DNA of 64,000 bases from assembly GCF_001975725.1 (NCBI RefSeq), contig NZ_CP019434.1, positions 3,126,792-3,190,791 on the forward strand, read 5' to 3'. The position numbers and the translations under genes are program-made. The DNA comes from Acidihalobacter ferrooxydans. Lineage in GTDB: Bacteria > Pseudomonadota > Gammaproteobacteria > DSM-5130 > Acidihalobacteraceae. Positions 8,531-16,484 of this stretch are shown here, piece after piece (position 1 is the first letter of the stretch; every line of letters begins with the position of its first letter). The notes under the pieces were generated by a model, which saw only the letters and a list, made by a program, of their open reading frames with translations, had not been told where the DNA came from and searched no databases.

Positions 8531-9397
8531 CTAATCTGCAATCTCCACCGGCCGCTGCGGATCGCGGATCCATTCACTCCAGGAACCGGGATATAAACGC
8601 CCGACCGGCCAACCCGCGTGCGCCATGGCCAGCAACAAATGGCAGGCCGTCACTCCGGAACCACACATTGCCACCACGCGATCCGGCGGAAATTCGCTGC
8701 ACAATTCACGCAGAGACTCCGCCAGTTGCTCCGGCGACAGAAAGCGCCCCGTCGGATCGAGATTTTCGGCGAACGGTCGATTGACGGCACCGGGCACATG
8801 CCCCGCCACCGGATCGATCGGCTCATGTTCGCCGCGAAACCGCGCCGCCGCACGCACGTCAACCAACAGACAGGCCCCACGCTGCAATTCATCGCGCAGC
8901 GTATCGACATCGACCACGGCCGCAGCGTCGGGGCGTGGCGTGAAGGTTTGCGGCATCGGCGGCGACACCTCTGCGGTCAGCGCATGCCCCGCCGCGACCC
9001 AGGCAGGCAGACCGCCATTGAGTACCGCCACCCGTGCATGGCCCAACCAGCGCAGCAGCCACCATAAACGCCCCGCGCTGGCGCCGCCCACGTCATCGTA
9101 GACCACCACCTGCGTCGCATCGCCGATGCCCCAGGCGCCAAATCGTTCGGCCAACTCGGATGGCTCAGGCAATGGATGACGCCCATCGGCCGGTTGCGGC
9201 GCGCGGGACAGATCCGCATCCAGATCGGCATAGCGCGCGCCGGGCAGATGTGCTTGCCGGTAGGCGCGTCGGCCGGCCTGCACGTCGGCGAGATCGAAGC
9301 GACAATCGACCACCACGCAATCAGACGCATCGCGCCGGGCCATCAGTGCAGCCGCCAGTTCATCGGGTTCGATCAGCGCGGTGTAGTCCATCGCCAT
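8531..9397 (-). CDS. sseA: 3-mercaptopyruvate sulfurtransferase (tandem rhodanese)
   Basis: Two-domain sulfurtransferase, 288 aa. The N-terminal rhodanese domain (about 1-135) is non-catalytic. The C-terminal domain carries the active-site loop MCGSGVTACH (about 240-249). CGSGVT(A) is the loop of mercaptopyruvate sulfurtransferases, whereas thiosulfate rhodaneses have CRKGVT. It transfers sulfur from mercaptopyruvate to thiol acceptors or cyanide. The ATG at 9395-9397 overlaps the msrA stop as TGATG, so the two are translationally coupled. An alternative start two codons later is possible. Confidence 0.9.
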   Translation of the reverse strand: MAMDYTALIEPDELAAALMARRDASDCVVVDCRFDLADVQAGRRAYRQAHLPGARYADLDADLSRAPQPADGRHPLPEPSELAERFGAWGIGDATQVVVYDDVGGASAGRLWWLLRWLGHARVAVLNGGLPAWVAAGHALTAEVSPPMPQTFTPRPDAAAVVDVDTLRDELQRGACLLVDVRAAARFRGEHEPIDPVAGHVPGAVNRPFAENLDPTGRFLSPEQLAESLRELCSEFPPDRVVAMCGSGVTACHLLLAMAHAGWPVGRLYPGSWSEWIRDPQRPVEIAD

Positions 9398-10047
9398 CAG
9401 TCCGGGTCATTCCCGCCGGGACATTTCACGCCGGTGCCGCCCAGGCCGCAGTATCCGCCGGGGTTTTTGTGCAGATACTGCTGGTGATAAGGCTCGGCAT
9501 AATAGAACGCGTCGACCGGGGCGATTTCGGTGGTCACTGCGCCGCGACCTGCCGCGGTGAGCGCCTGCTGATAAAGCGCCCGGGAGGCCTCGGCCTGCGT
9601 CTGTTGTTGCGCATCGAGCGTGTAGATCGCGGAGCGGTACTGCGTGCCGCGGTCATTGCCCTGGCGCATGCCCTGCGTCGGGTCGTGCGCTTCCCAGAAC
9701 ACCTTGAGCAGTTCGGGGTAACTCAGCGTCTGCGGATCGAAGATCACCCGCACGACCTCCGCATGGCCGGTCAGGCCCGAGCAGACTTCCTCATAGGTCG
9801 GATTGCGCGTGTGACCACCGGCATAACCGACAGCTGTCACATACACCCCGGGCGTCTGCCAGAAGCAGCGCTCCGCACCCCAGAAGCAACCCAGTCCGAA
9901 CACCGCCTCCGCCAGCCCCGCCGGCCATGGCGGGGTCATCGAGCAGCCATTGACCGCATGCGCAGGGGGCACCGGCATGGCTTCGGCCCGCCCCGGCAAG
10001 GCCTGCCCGCGACTTGGTATTGCGGGCGATTTGCGTGAAAACAACAT
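9397..10047 (-). CDS. msrA: Peptide methionine-(S)-sulfoxide reductase MsrA
   Basis: Repairs oxidised methionine. The active-site [11 protein letters not shown] (about 53-63) holds the nucleophilic Cys. [26 protein letters not shown] and the run ending in [20 protein letters not shown] follow, and the C-terminal [12 protein letters not shown] provides resolving cysteines. The long N-terminal extension ending [11 protein letters not shown] is as in E. coli MsrA. The ATG at 10047 has GGGAG nine bases upstream, while the ATG three codons earlier lies directly on the GGGAG. It gives 216 aa and is coupled to sseA downstream. MsrB is encoded separately at 44583-44972. Confidence 0.94.
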   Translation of the reverse strand: MLFSRKSPAIPSRGQALPGRAEAMPVPPAHAVNGCSMTPPWPAGLAEAVFGLGCFWGAERCFWQTPGVYVTAVGYAGGHTRNPTYEEVCSGLTGHAEVVRVIFDPQTLSYPELLKVFWEAHDPTQGMRQGNDRGTQYRSAIYTLDAQQQTQAEASRALYQQALTAAGRGAVTTEIAPVDAFYYAEPYHQQYLHKNPGGYCGLGGTGVKCPGGNDPD

Positions 10048-10077
10048 GAATGACATCTCCCGGCGTGCTTGTCCGCC

Positions 10078-12132
10078 TCAGAACGCCCGGCTGTAGGCCA
10101 GGCTCACCGTGGTCTGCTGGTAACCCGGTCGGCCGACCTGGCTGGAAAGCGCCAGATCGACGCGGCCGGCCGCACCCAGGTTGTCGCCCAGACCGACTGC
10201 GACCGTACCCCACCGGTTGCCCGGCGCATAGACCGGCAGCGCAAACGATCCCGGCATGCTGGTCAGGCTGGCGCTGACATCACGGCTCTGGGACAACCAT
10301 TCCTTATGCAGCCCCAGCCCCAGGCGCGGTTCAAGCAGGCCGTAACGCGTCTCGAAACTCCGCGTCACGGACCAGCCGGCACTCGCCGTCAGTTGCTTGA
10401 CCTTCTGCGTGCCGAATTGCATCGCAGACGCGCTGGAGCCGTTCTCGGCGTAGCTGTCGACGAATACGTTGCGATAACGCAGACCGAGCGTAGGCTGCAT
10501 CCGCCAGGAACCCAACGCAAAGGCATAGCCGCCTGTCAGGCCCACCGCATCACTATACCCGCTGGTGCGCCCGGATTCGACATCGACCGTCGGCCCCAAC
10601 CGAACGTTGCGATGCACGTCGGTATAGCTCTGCAGGCCAGCGCTCGCGCCGCCGGTCAGGCTCCACGGACCCTGCTCCCAACGCGCGTAGACGCCCAACT
10701 GCGTGGACTGCAGATCGAAGCCGCCCATGCCCGCACCGAAATCGGACGTTCCGCTATACGCCCCCAACTGCAGCAGCAGCCGCAACTGTGCGCCGGCCGT
10801 CAGCCGCAGCCCCAGCGTCACGCCGCTCGGGGTACTTTCGTAGCCGGGATTGTTGACACCGCTGGCGACATGCGTCGGCGCGGCCGAGGCGGACACATAC
10901 ACACCCAGCGGACCATTCTGCACGGCGAGCGGCCCGGCGAGCCCCTGCATCGACTGCTGCGCGGCGCTCTGCTGAACACTCAACATGGTGAGCGGCAGCA
11001 TGCCGATCAACTGCGGTGCATTGAGCACCGAATAGGCGTAGTCGGCCAGAATTCTGTGCGCCGCCGGCGTGGGATGCACGCTGTCGGCAAAAAAGTATTT
11101 CTGCGTCGTGCTCACGTCGCCCGAAACCTGCGCGTTACAGGTGAACGAACTGCTGGTCGTACACGCGTAGCCGGTGACATTGGTGAAGCCAAAGCGCGAC
11201 GGATCGGCCAGTACTTCGGCAAAAAGTCCCTGGATATTGAGCGCGACCACCTGAAATCCGGACTGGCTCAGGCTGCTCGCCAGCGTCAGATTGAAGGCCT
11301 GCGAGAAGCCGGAAAACGCTTGCTTGACCTGCCCGACAGAGGCGCTCACCTGTGCGGGCGTCAACCCCATATCGCTCGCCGCCCGGGCGATCGCTGCCGC
11401 CTGAACCTGCGTCGCCTGAGCGCTCGTCGCGCTGGTGTCGCGCAGCGTGCTGGCCGCGTCCGCCACTGCCTGTCCAATCTTCGCCGAACCGATTGAATAG
11501 GCCGCACCCGCGGCCTTGATTCCTGAAATGATTGTCTCCGGCGTCGAACCGATGTCAGGCAGATTCAGTACCATCAGGTAGCGCGCGCCGGCGGCGTGCA
11601 ACTGTGCCATCAGGCCGACTTCGCTCTGCGCGGCGGCACCGATGGTGGCCAGCGCGGTGCTGGAAGTAACGTGGTTCTGCGACACCGCCGTAGTCTGGTA
11701 GAACACGTCGTTCGCCCCACCCCAGAAGGCATACAGCGCATTCGGATCGGCCTGTGGATGCGCAAGGAGAAAGGTTTGTAACTGTCCGCTCAAGGGCTCC
11801 GCCGCCGGGATGCCGACTCCCGGCGTGCCTGTCACCCGTGCGCCGCCTTGTGCGTAGTCGGTGCCGCCCAGCGGCTTGATCAGGGTCGGCGTCGAAGCGG
11901 CCGGATTATACAAACCATAGGGGCCGGCCTGCGTACCCAGCATGTGCGCCAGATCCTGAGACCAGACGGCGCTATCGGGCAGGCCATTGATGGTGAACTG
12001 CGAGCCGAAGCTGCCTGCGTCGGTCAAGCTGTCGCCGAAAAAATAAGTCTTTGAAAAGTCAGCCGCATGCGCCACAAAGGGGGCGAGCAGCGTGGAAAGG
12101 GCCAAAAGCCCGGTACGCATGAGTCTGAGCAC
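10078..12132 (-). CDS. GDSL-type esterase autotransporter (EstA-like)
   Basis: Type Va secreted lipase/esterase. A signal peptide (LLALSTLLAPFVAHA) precedes an SGNH/GDSL domain with block I FFGDSLTDAGSF (about residues 31-42), a GGANDVFYQ block III near 135, and the catalytic Asp/His block DSVHPTPAAHRILA near 325. A passenger-to-barrel linker follows, then a C-terminal autotransporter beta-barrel (about 395-684) ending in the terminal-Phe signature SLAYSRAF. It probably hydrolyses lipids or detergents at the cell surface. Start choice is uncertain: a GTG at 12132 has GGGAG eight bases upstream; ATGs at 12120, 12147 and 12168 are alternatives. Confidence 0.88.
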   Translation of the reverse strand: MLRLMRTGLLALSTLLAPFVAHAADFSKTYFFGDSLTDAGSFGSQFTINGLPDSAVWSQDLAHMLGTQAGPYGLYNPAASTPTLIKPLGGTDYAQGGARVTGTPGVGIPAAEPLSGQLQTFLLAHPQADPNALYAFWGGANDVFYQTTAVSQNHVTSSTALATIGAAAQSEVGLMAQLHAAGARYLMVLNLPDIGSTPETIISGIKAAGAAYSIGSAKIGQAVADAASTLRDTSATSAQATQVQAAAIARAASDMGLTPAQVSASVGQVKQAFSGFSQAFNLTLASSLSQSGFQVVALNIQGLFAEVLADPSRFGFTNVTGYACTTSSSFTCNAQVSGDVSTTQKYFFADSVHPTPAAHRILADYAYSVLNAPQLIGMLPLTMLSVQQSAAQQSMQGLAGPLAVQNGPLGVYVSASAAPTHVASGVNNPGYESTPSGVTLGLRLTAGAQLRLLLQLGAYSGTSDFGAGMGGFDLQSTQLGVYARWEQGPWSLTGGASAGLQSYTDVHRNVRLGPTVDVESGRTSGYSDAVGLTGGYAFALGSWRMQPTLGLRYRNVFVDSYAENGSSASAMQFGTQKVKQLTASAGWSVTRSFETRYGLLEPRLGLGLHKEWLSQSRDVSASLTSMPGSFALPVYAPGNRWGTVAVGLGDNLGAAGRVDLALSSQVGRPGYQQTTVSLAYSRAF

Positions 12133-12512
12133 AGGTCGTTCTCCCATCGAGGTTATTGTTGCTGTCATGCTGCAGCGGATCGATTGTGCAACCCCGTCAA
12201 ACCGCGTCGCACATGCCTGTCAGCCTGATCCCGAATAATTCACGAATTTCCACCGATCTCGCGGGTCTCTTGATTACACAAGAGATATTTCCTCAGTCAG
12301 CCGTAATGACCGATACGCCACTCTCTCGGAAATTCTCTTGTGAAACCAATATCCGACGCGATCTCAGCACAAATTCATGAAACATTCAGGATATAAACCT
12401 AGTCGACGCGCCTTACCCCGTCCAGCGCATGTGCCAAATGCCGCCGCCCCCGCTACACTACGCACCACGACACATCCTTAACCTAAGCCCGCTGCCAGGA
12501 TTTGCCTGCCCT
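12133..12512. other. Intergenic region between divergent esterase and CBS genes
   Basis: It holds one full family A repeat (12230-12390) and presumably promoters in both directions. No ORF with coding character, RNA gene or terminator was recognised outside the repeat. Confidence 0.6.
12230..12390. repeat. Family A repeat (A3)
   Basis: A 161-bp element with inverted ends (CCCGAATAATTCACGAATTT at the left, TTCATGAAACATTCAGG at the right). The interior carries the shared blocks CCGATCTCGCGGGTCTCTTG, CCGATACGCC and GCGATCTCAGCAC. It has the same orientation as the copies at 13580, 26739 and 52219. Confidence 0.75.
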
Positions 12513-13094
12513 ATGTCCGTTGCTCAATTCTGTAACCGTGACGCCGTCACGATCGCCGCCGACGCCTGCGCGCTGGAGGCCGCGAAACTGATGCACGAGC
12601 ACACAACCTCCGTGCTGGTCGTGATCGAGGAAACGGAAGGCGTGCGCCGCCCGCGCGGGCTGCTGTCCGCCCAGGCTCTGGCCACCCGCGTGATAGCGGC
12701 ACAAGCCGATCCGGGCGAGGTGCGGGCGGCTGATATCATGCGCGCCGTTGACACCTGCGTAACGGAAGACGAACCCGTGTGGAAAGTCGTCGAACACATG
12801 CGCAGCAACCATCAGCGCACGCTACCGGTCGTCGATGCCGACGGAGGGCTGATCGGCGTACTCGCCGCTGACGACATCTTCGCCCTGCTGAGTGCCGGAC
12901 TGGTCGACATCGCCGCGCTGTTGCACGAGCAGCCGCCCGCTCCGACACGCGCCACCCCCGCCAAGCGTGGGGCCCGCCGGAAACCAGCCCGCAAGGCGCC
13001 TCGCAAACCGACACGGAAGAAAACCTCCGAAGGCGAATCCACCCCGGCGACGGAACCGGACTCGAAGCAAGAAACGCCCACCGTCGTGGAATGA
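12513..13094 (+). CDS. CBS-domain protein with lysine/arginine-rich tail
   Basis: 193 aa. Residues 1-135 form a CBS pair (Bateman module): AVTIAADACALEAAKLMHEH starts CBS1, and ADIMRAVDTCVTEDEPVWKV with RTLPVVDADGGLIGVLAADD forms CBS2. CBS pairs bind adenosyl ligands. Residues about 150-182 are a strongly basic Ala/Pro/Lys/Arg tail (TPAKRGARRKPARKAPRK and on), like histone H1 tails, followed by an acidic end. The tail suggests nucleic-acid contact, which is inference. The start at ATG 12513 (MSVAQFCNRD) is preferred because the upstream part of the frame is proline-rich and untypical. No operon partner is visible. Confidence 0.75.
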   Translation: MSVAQFCNRDAVTIAADACALEAAKLMHEHTTSVLVVIEETEGVRRPRGLLSAQALATRVIAAQADPGEVRAADIMRAVDTCVTEDEPVWKVVEHMRSNHQRTLPVVDADGGLIGVLAADDIFALLSAGLVDIAALLHEQPPAPTRATPAKRGARRKPARKAPRKPTRKKTSEGESTPATEPDSKQETPTVVE

Positions 13095-13579
13095 TCCGCC
13101 TGCGCACGCCTCCGACAAGGGTAGCGAACCACCCAAGATCGATTATCGCTAGTGCCTCGTCACAAATGCGACCTTCCCAGCGGCTCTATCGGCTACGCGG
13201 GGCACCGCGCACAACCGCCTTACCCCGCAGGATGAATAAGCGATACACACCACCTCAGAGAGTGGCACAGCATTGAGTTTGGGCAGGTGGATGCGCTGCG
13301 CTTATCCACCCTACACAAATCCCCAACTACCCATACCCAATTCCACCTCGTCCGATGAACAGGTTGTTGTTTCACTGACCATATGTGACTCCGCGTACAA
13401 CCCTATGCCCTGCGGTCGCGCCAGCCACCTTTCCATCCGATGACGCAAGGCCCGCGATGCACAAAGCACTCAGCTCACTCGTTGACGCTGGTCGGGCATT
13501 GCGGGACTGACACACATCGACCGCGCTCCTTGCGCCTTGCAACCGACGGCACTCCAGCATTTAATCGGCATGTACTTGA
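13095..13579. other. Non-coding region after the CBS gene
   Basis: No convincing gene. Short open frames here lack coding character. It contains one small palindromic repeat (13285-13311) and leads into the A4/B3/D repeat cluster. Confidence 0.55.
13285..13311. repeat. Short palindromic repeat (REP-like)
   Basis: AGGTGGAT, a short loop with GCGCTGCGCTT, then ATCCACCCT form a stem-loop. Very similar GGTGGAT...ATCCACC units are common between genes in many proteobacteria (general knowledge). Only one copy was noticed in this window. Confidence 0.45.
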
Positions 13580-13736
13580 CCCGAATGTTTCACAAATTTA
13601 CACAAATCTCGATAGTCTATTGATTCAACAAGGAATATTTCCTCAGTTGACCGTAATCGCCGATGCGCTGCTCCTTCGGTGTTCCTTGTAAAAACAATAT
13701 CCAGCGCGATATCAGCACTTGTTATGAAACATTCGT
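13580..13736. repeat. Family A repeat (A4)
   Basis: A 157-bp copy with ends CCCGAATGTTTCACAAATTT and GTTATGAAACATTCG. It keeps the internal GCGATATCAGCACTTGTTAT block. Its right end abuts the GTTGAA flank of the B3 element. Confidence 0.75.
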
Positions 13737-13742
13737 GTTGAA

Positions 13743-14040
13743 TCCGTATATTCCATTAACAGGCTGTTGAAATTCGCTCAGGCGAGTGCGAGAGAAGGAA
13801 AAATCGGGCAAAAAAGCGCAGTTTACAGAGCGTAAATGAGCATTTTGAGCCCGATTTTGACGCTCTGGCGTGCCGCATGAGTAGAATTTCAACAGCCTGT
13901 TAACGAGGTGATATTTGCGCAGCGATTTGGATTCACAGGAAGGCCGAGCAAGAGACATCGTTGCGCCATGCCTGTGATGAAGGAACAATCTGTGGATTCT
14001 AAAGACCAGGCAAGGGTGCCTCGCCTAATCGATTATCCGA
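13743..14040. mobile_element. Family B MITE-like element (B3), interrupted by family D
   Basis: Flanked by direct repeats GTTGAA (13737-13742 and 14041-14046), the same hexamer that flanks B1. The ends TCCGTATATTCC and GATTATCCGA are roughly inverted. After removing the 140-bp D insert and one TTAA, 154 bp remain. The block TTGCGCAGCGATTTGG is shared with B2 (TTGCGCAGTGATTTGG). Confidence 0.55.
13760..13899. mobile_element. Family D MITE (140 bp) with TTAA target duplication
   Basis: Perfect terminal inverted repeats CAGGCTGTTGAAATTC (13760-13775) and GAATTTCAACAGCCTG (13884-13899), flanked on both sides by TTAA (13756-13759, 13900-13903). The interior is non-coding and partly self-complementary (ATCGGGC and GCCCGAT arms). 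It lies within B3. Similar CAGGCTGTTGAA ends occur on insertion sequences in many gammaproteobacteria; the mobilising transposase is not in this window. Confidence 0.75.
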
Positions 14041-14100
14041 GTTGAAAATAAAACAGCCACTGTACAGGCCAGACTGACCGCCCACCCGGACTTCCGACAC

Positions 14101-15915
14101 ATGCGCATAGACCAACACATCCACAGCCTTGACCTCGGGGCCTGTCCATCGCCGACTCAGGTCATGCTGAAATTCGCCGAAACAATCAGACAGCCGGGAA
14201 CCGGCATTGGCGAGGCAGCCGGAATCGTGGGACAGGACCCGGTGCTCGCCGCAAAAGTGATAAAACTCGCCAATTCCATGTTCTATCGAGGACTGCGCCC
14301 CAGCGTCGCGATCGAGGATGCGGTCGCGCGCATCGGTCTGCAAACTCTGGCCCGCCTCTCGCTCAGTCTGTCACCGCCCGACCAGCACCCTGTTATCGAC
14401 AGCTTCGATCTGGAACGCTATTGGCACGCAGCGCATGCGCGCGCGACGGCTATGCACAGCCTCGCCAAACACATCCGCTGTTGCCCGGCAGCAGAACTCT
14501 ATTCGCTCGGCCTGCTCGCCGACATCGGCCAACTGGTTCTGGCGAGCACGGCACGTGAAGCCGGCGCATCCGAGCCGCCTCCCCAACAACTGACCGCGGC
14601 ACTGTTTGCACACTGGTCGATGCCGACAATCATGATTGCCGCAGTCGCACCACACCACACCAGCGTCTCCGCCGCAGACGGCGAGCGACTCGAAAAACTG
14701 CGTTTCATGCTCGACATCGCCAACGCACTCTGCACGTCCGCGCCGCGCCCCGACGCCTTACCCGCCGAGCTGCGCCGCACGGCCGCGCAGATGGGGCTCG
14801 ACGATCAGAGGCTGCACACCATTCAGGCCGAAATCGACACCGCCCGTCAGGCTGTAACCGATCGGTTCAGCGCCGCACCACAACACGAAGCCTACACACG
14901 ACTCATGCGCCTGCACTCGACATCAGCGCACGGCGCGGCGCACGCCGGACAGCATGCGCCAGCCAACGCGGTGCTGATAACCGATGACGACGCCAGCAAC
15001 ATCGCCCTGCTCACACGCTATCTGGAACCCGCCGGCTACACGGTGTACGCCGCCAGCAATGCGCAGGACGCGATCGCCATCATGCAGCAAAGCATGCCGC
15101 GCATTCTGATCATCGACTGGATGATGCCTGGCATGAACGGTCTGAATGCGTGCCAGAGTCTGCGCCAGCAGTTCGGCGGGCGGCTCTACATCGTGCTGCT
15201 TTCGGCGTTCGTCGGCAGTGATCGGGCCATCGAAGCGCTTGAAGCCGGGGCCAACGACTTTCTGGAAAAACCCATCGAGCGCAAGCTTCTGCTCGCCAAA
15301 CTTCGGGTCGCGCAACGCACGGTCGAACTCACGCTTGATCTCGAAGAAGCACAGCACCAAAGCGACGCGACGCACCGCGAACTCACCGAACTGAACGCCC
15401 GCCTGCGCCAGGATGCCACGCAGGACGCGCTGACCGGACTACCCAATCGGCGTGCCTTCGACGCCTACCTGAGCGAAACCTGGGCCGCGGCCCGGCGGCA
15501 CACGCTGCCGATTGCCTGCATCATGCTCGACATCGACCATTTCAAACGCGTCAACGACGAACATGGCCATGACGCCGGCGATCGCGCTCTGACCGCACTG
15601 GCCGGGGTCCTGCAGACCCATTCCCGCGCGGGCGACAAGGCCGCGCGCTACGGCGGCGAGGAATTCGTGATGCTGTGCACCCACAGCGATCTGGCAGCCG
15701 CTTTTCGACTGGCCGAACGACTGCGCCGGCAAATCGAGCAACTACGAGGCGACTACCCGCCGATCACCATCAGCGGCGGCGTCGCCGCAATGACCCCGGA
15801 CATGCACGAACCCGCCCAACTGCTGCGTGCGGCCGACCAATGCCTGCTGGAAGCCAAACGCAATGGTCGCAACCGGATCGTGATGCACGCGACAGAGACT
15901 CAGCCCCCCCTATGA
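14101..15915 (+). CDS. HDOD - receiver - GGDEF diguanylate cyclase
   Basis: 604 aa. An N-terminal HDOD signalling domain (about 10-240; VMLKFAETIR, DPVLAAKVIKLANSMFY) is followed by a REC domain (about 295-410) with acceptor Asp in IIDWMMPGMNG and a conserved Lys in FLEKPI. After a short coiled coil comes a GGDEF domain (about 445-595) with RYGGEEF. RAGD, five residues before GGEEF, is an intact product-inhibition I-site. It is predicted to make c-di-GMP when its REC domain is phosphorylated. First gene of a six-gene run; its stop overlaps the H-NOX start (ATGA, 15912-15915). ATG 14101 is the first start after the repeat cluster. Confidence 0.9.
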   Translation: MRIDQHIHSLDLGACPSPTQVMLKFAETIRQPGTGIGEAAGIVGQDPVLAAKVIKLANSMFYRGLRPSVAIEDAVARIGLQTLARLSLSLSPPDQHPVIDSFDLERYWHAAHARATAMHSLAKHIRCCPAAELYSLGLLADIGQLVLASTAREAGASEPPPQQLTAALFAHWSMPTIMIAAVAPHHTSVSAADGERLEKLRFMLDIANALCTSAPRPDALPAELRRTAAQMGLDDQRLHTIQAEIDTARQAVTDRFSAAPQHEAYTRLMRLHSTSAHGAAHAGQHAPANAVLITDDDASNIALLTRYLEPAGYTVYAASNAQDAIAIMQQSMPRILIIDWMMPGMNGLNACQSLRQQFGGRLYIVLLSAFVGSDRAIEALEAGANDFLEKPIERKLLLAKLRVAQRTVELTLDLEEAQHQSDATHRELTELNARLRQDATQDALTGLPNRRAFDAYLSETWAAARRHTLPIACIMLDIDHFKRVNDEHGHDAGDRALTALAGVLQTHSRAGDKAARYGGEEFVMLCTHSDLAAAFRLAERLRRQIEQLRGDYPPITISGGVAAMTPDMHEPAQLLRAADQCLLEAKRNGRNRIVMHATETQPPL

Positions 15916-16484
15916 TCGGACTCATACAGAAACTGCTGCTCGACATGGCCCGCGAACGCGCCGGCGATGATGCCGTGATGGAGATCAAGCGGCGCACCGG
16001 CCTGCCGCCCGACTTCAACTATCGCATCGACACCGATTACGACAACACCGAGGCCCAGCGGCTGCTGGACAACGCCTGTGCCGTGCTCGGCATCAGCCAG
16101 GACCAGGCCTTCGAGCACTACGCCCGCCATTTTCTCAACGCTGCGCGGCACAGCTTCCCGACCTTCTTCAATCTCTCGCCCACCGCCCGCGGACTGCTCG
16201 CCCGCCAACCCGCGATTCACAACATGCTGGCCTCCGGCCTGCGCGACACCGCCAAGCGCGATGCGGTCAACGATAAATTCGCCATCAGCGACCTGCCCGG
16301 CGAACCACTCGAAGTCCGCTATCGCTCCCCGAACGCCTGGTGCGGACTCTACTTCGCGCTGACCCGGGAAGTCGGTGAACACTATGGCGAAAACATCGAT
16401 ATCGATATAACCCAATGCCGTGCACGTGGCGATAACGAATGCGTGTTCCGCCTGCACTTCACGCCCAAGGCACCGCCCGCATGA
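15912..16484 (+). CDS. H-NOX (heme NO/O2-binding) domain protein
   Basis: 190 aa, the full length of a stand-alone H-NOX. It begins MIGLIQKLLLDMARERAGDD, as the family does. His103 in QPAIHNML lies where the proximal heme ligand (about His102) is expected. The heme-propionate motif YxSxR is RYRSPNAW here: Tyr137 and Ser139 are kept but the Arg is Asn141. The C-terminus CRARGDNECVFRLHF matches H-NOX ends. It probably senses NO or redox state through heme and acts on the kinase encoded next, as in other H-NOX/kinase pairs (established for the family). ATGA overlaps both neighbours. Confidence 0.88.
   Translation: MIGLIQKLLLDMARERAGDDAVMEIKRRTGLPPDFNYRIDTDYDNTEAQRLLDNACAVLGISQDQAFEHYARHFLNAARHSFPTFFNLSPTARGLLARQPAIHNMLASGLRDTAKRDAVNDKFAISDLPGEPLEVRYRSPNAWCGLYFALTREVGEHYGENIDIDITQCRARGDNECVFRLHFTPKAPPA

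Noticed and set aside
13440-13691. 83-codon plus-strand frame
   Set aside because: Runs into a family A repeat and shows no coding character.
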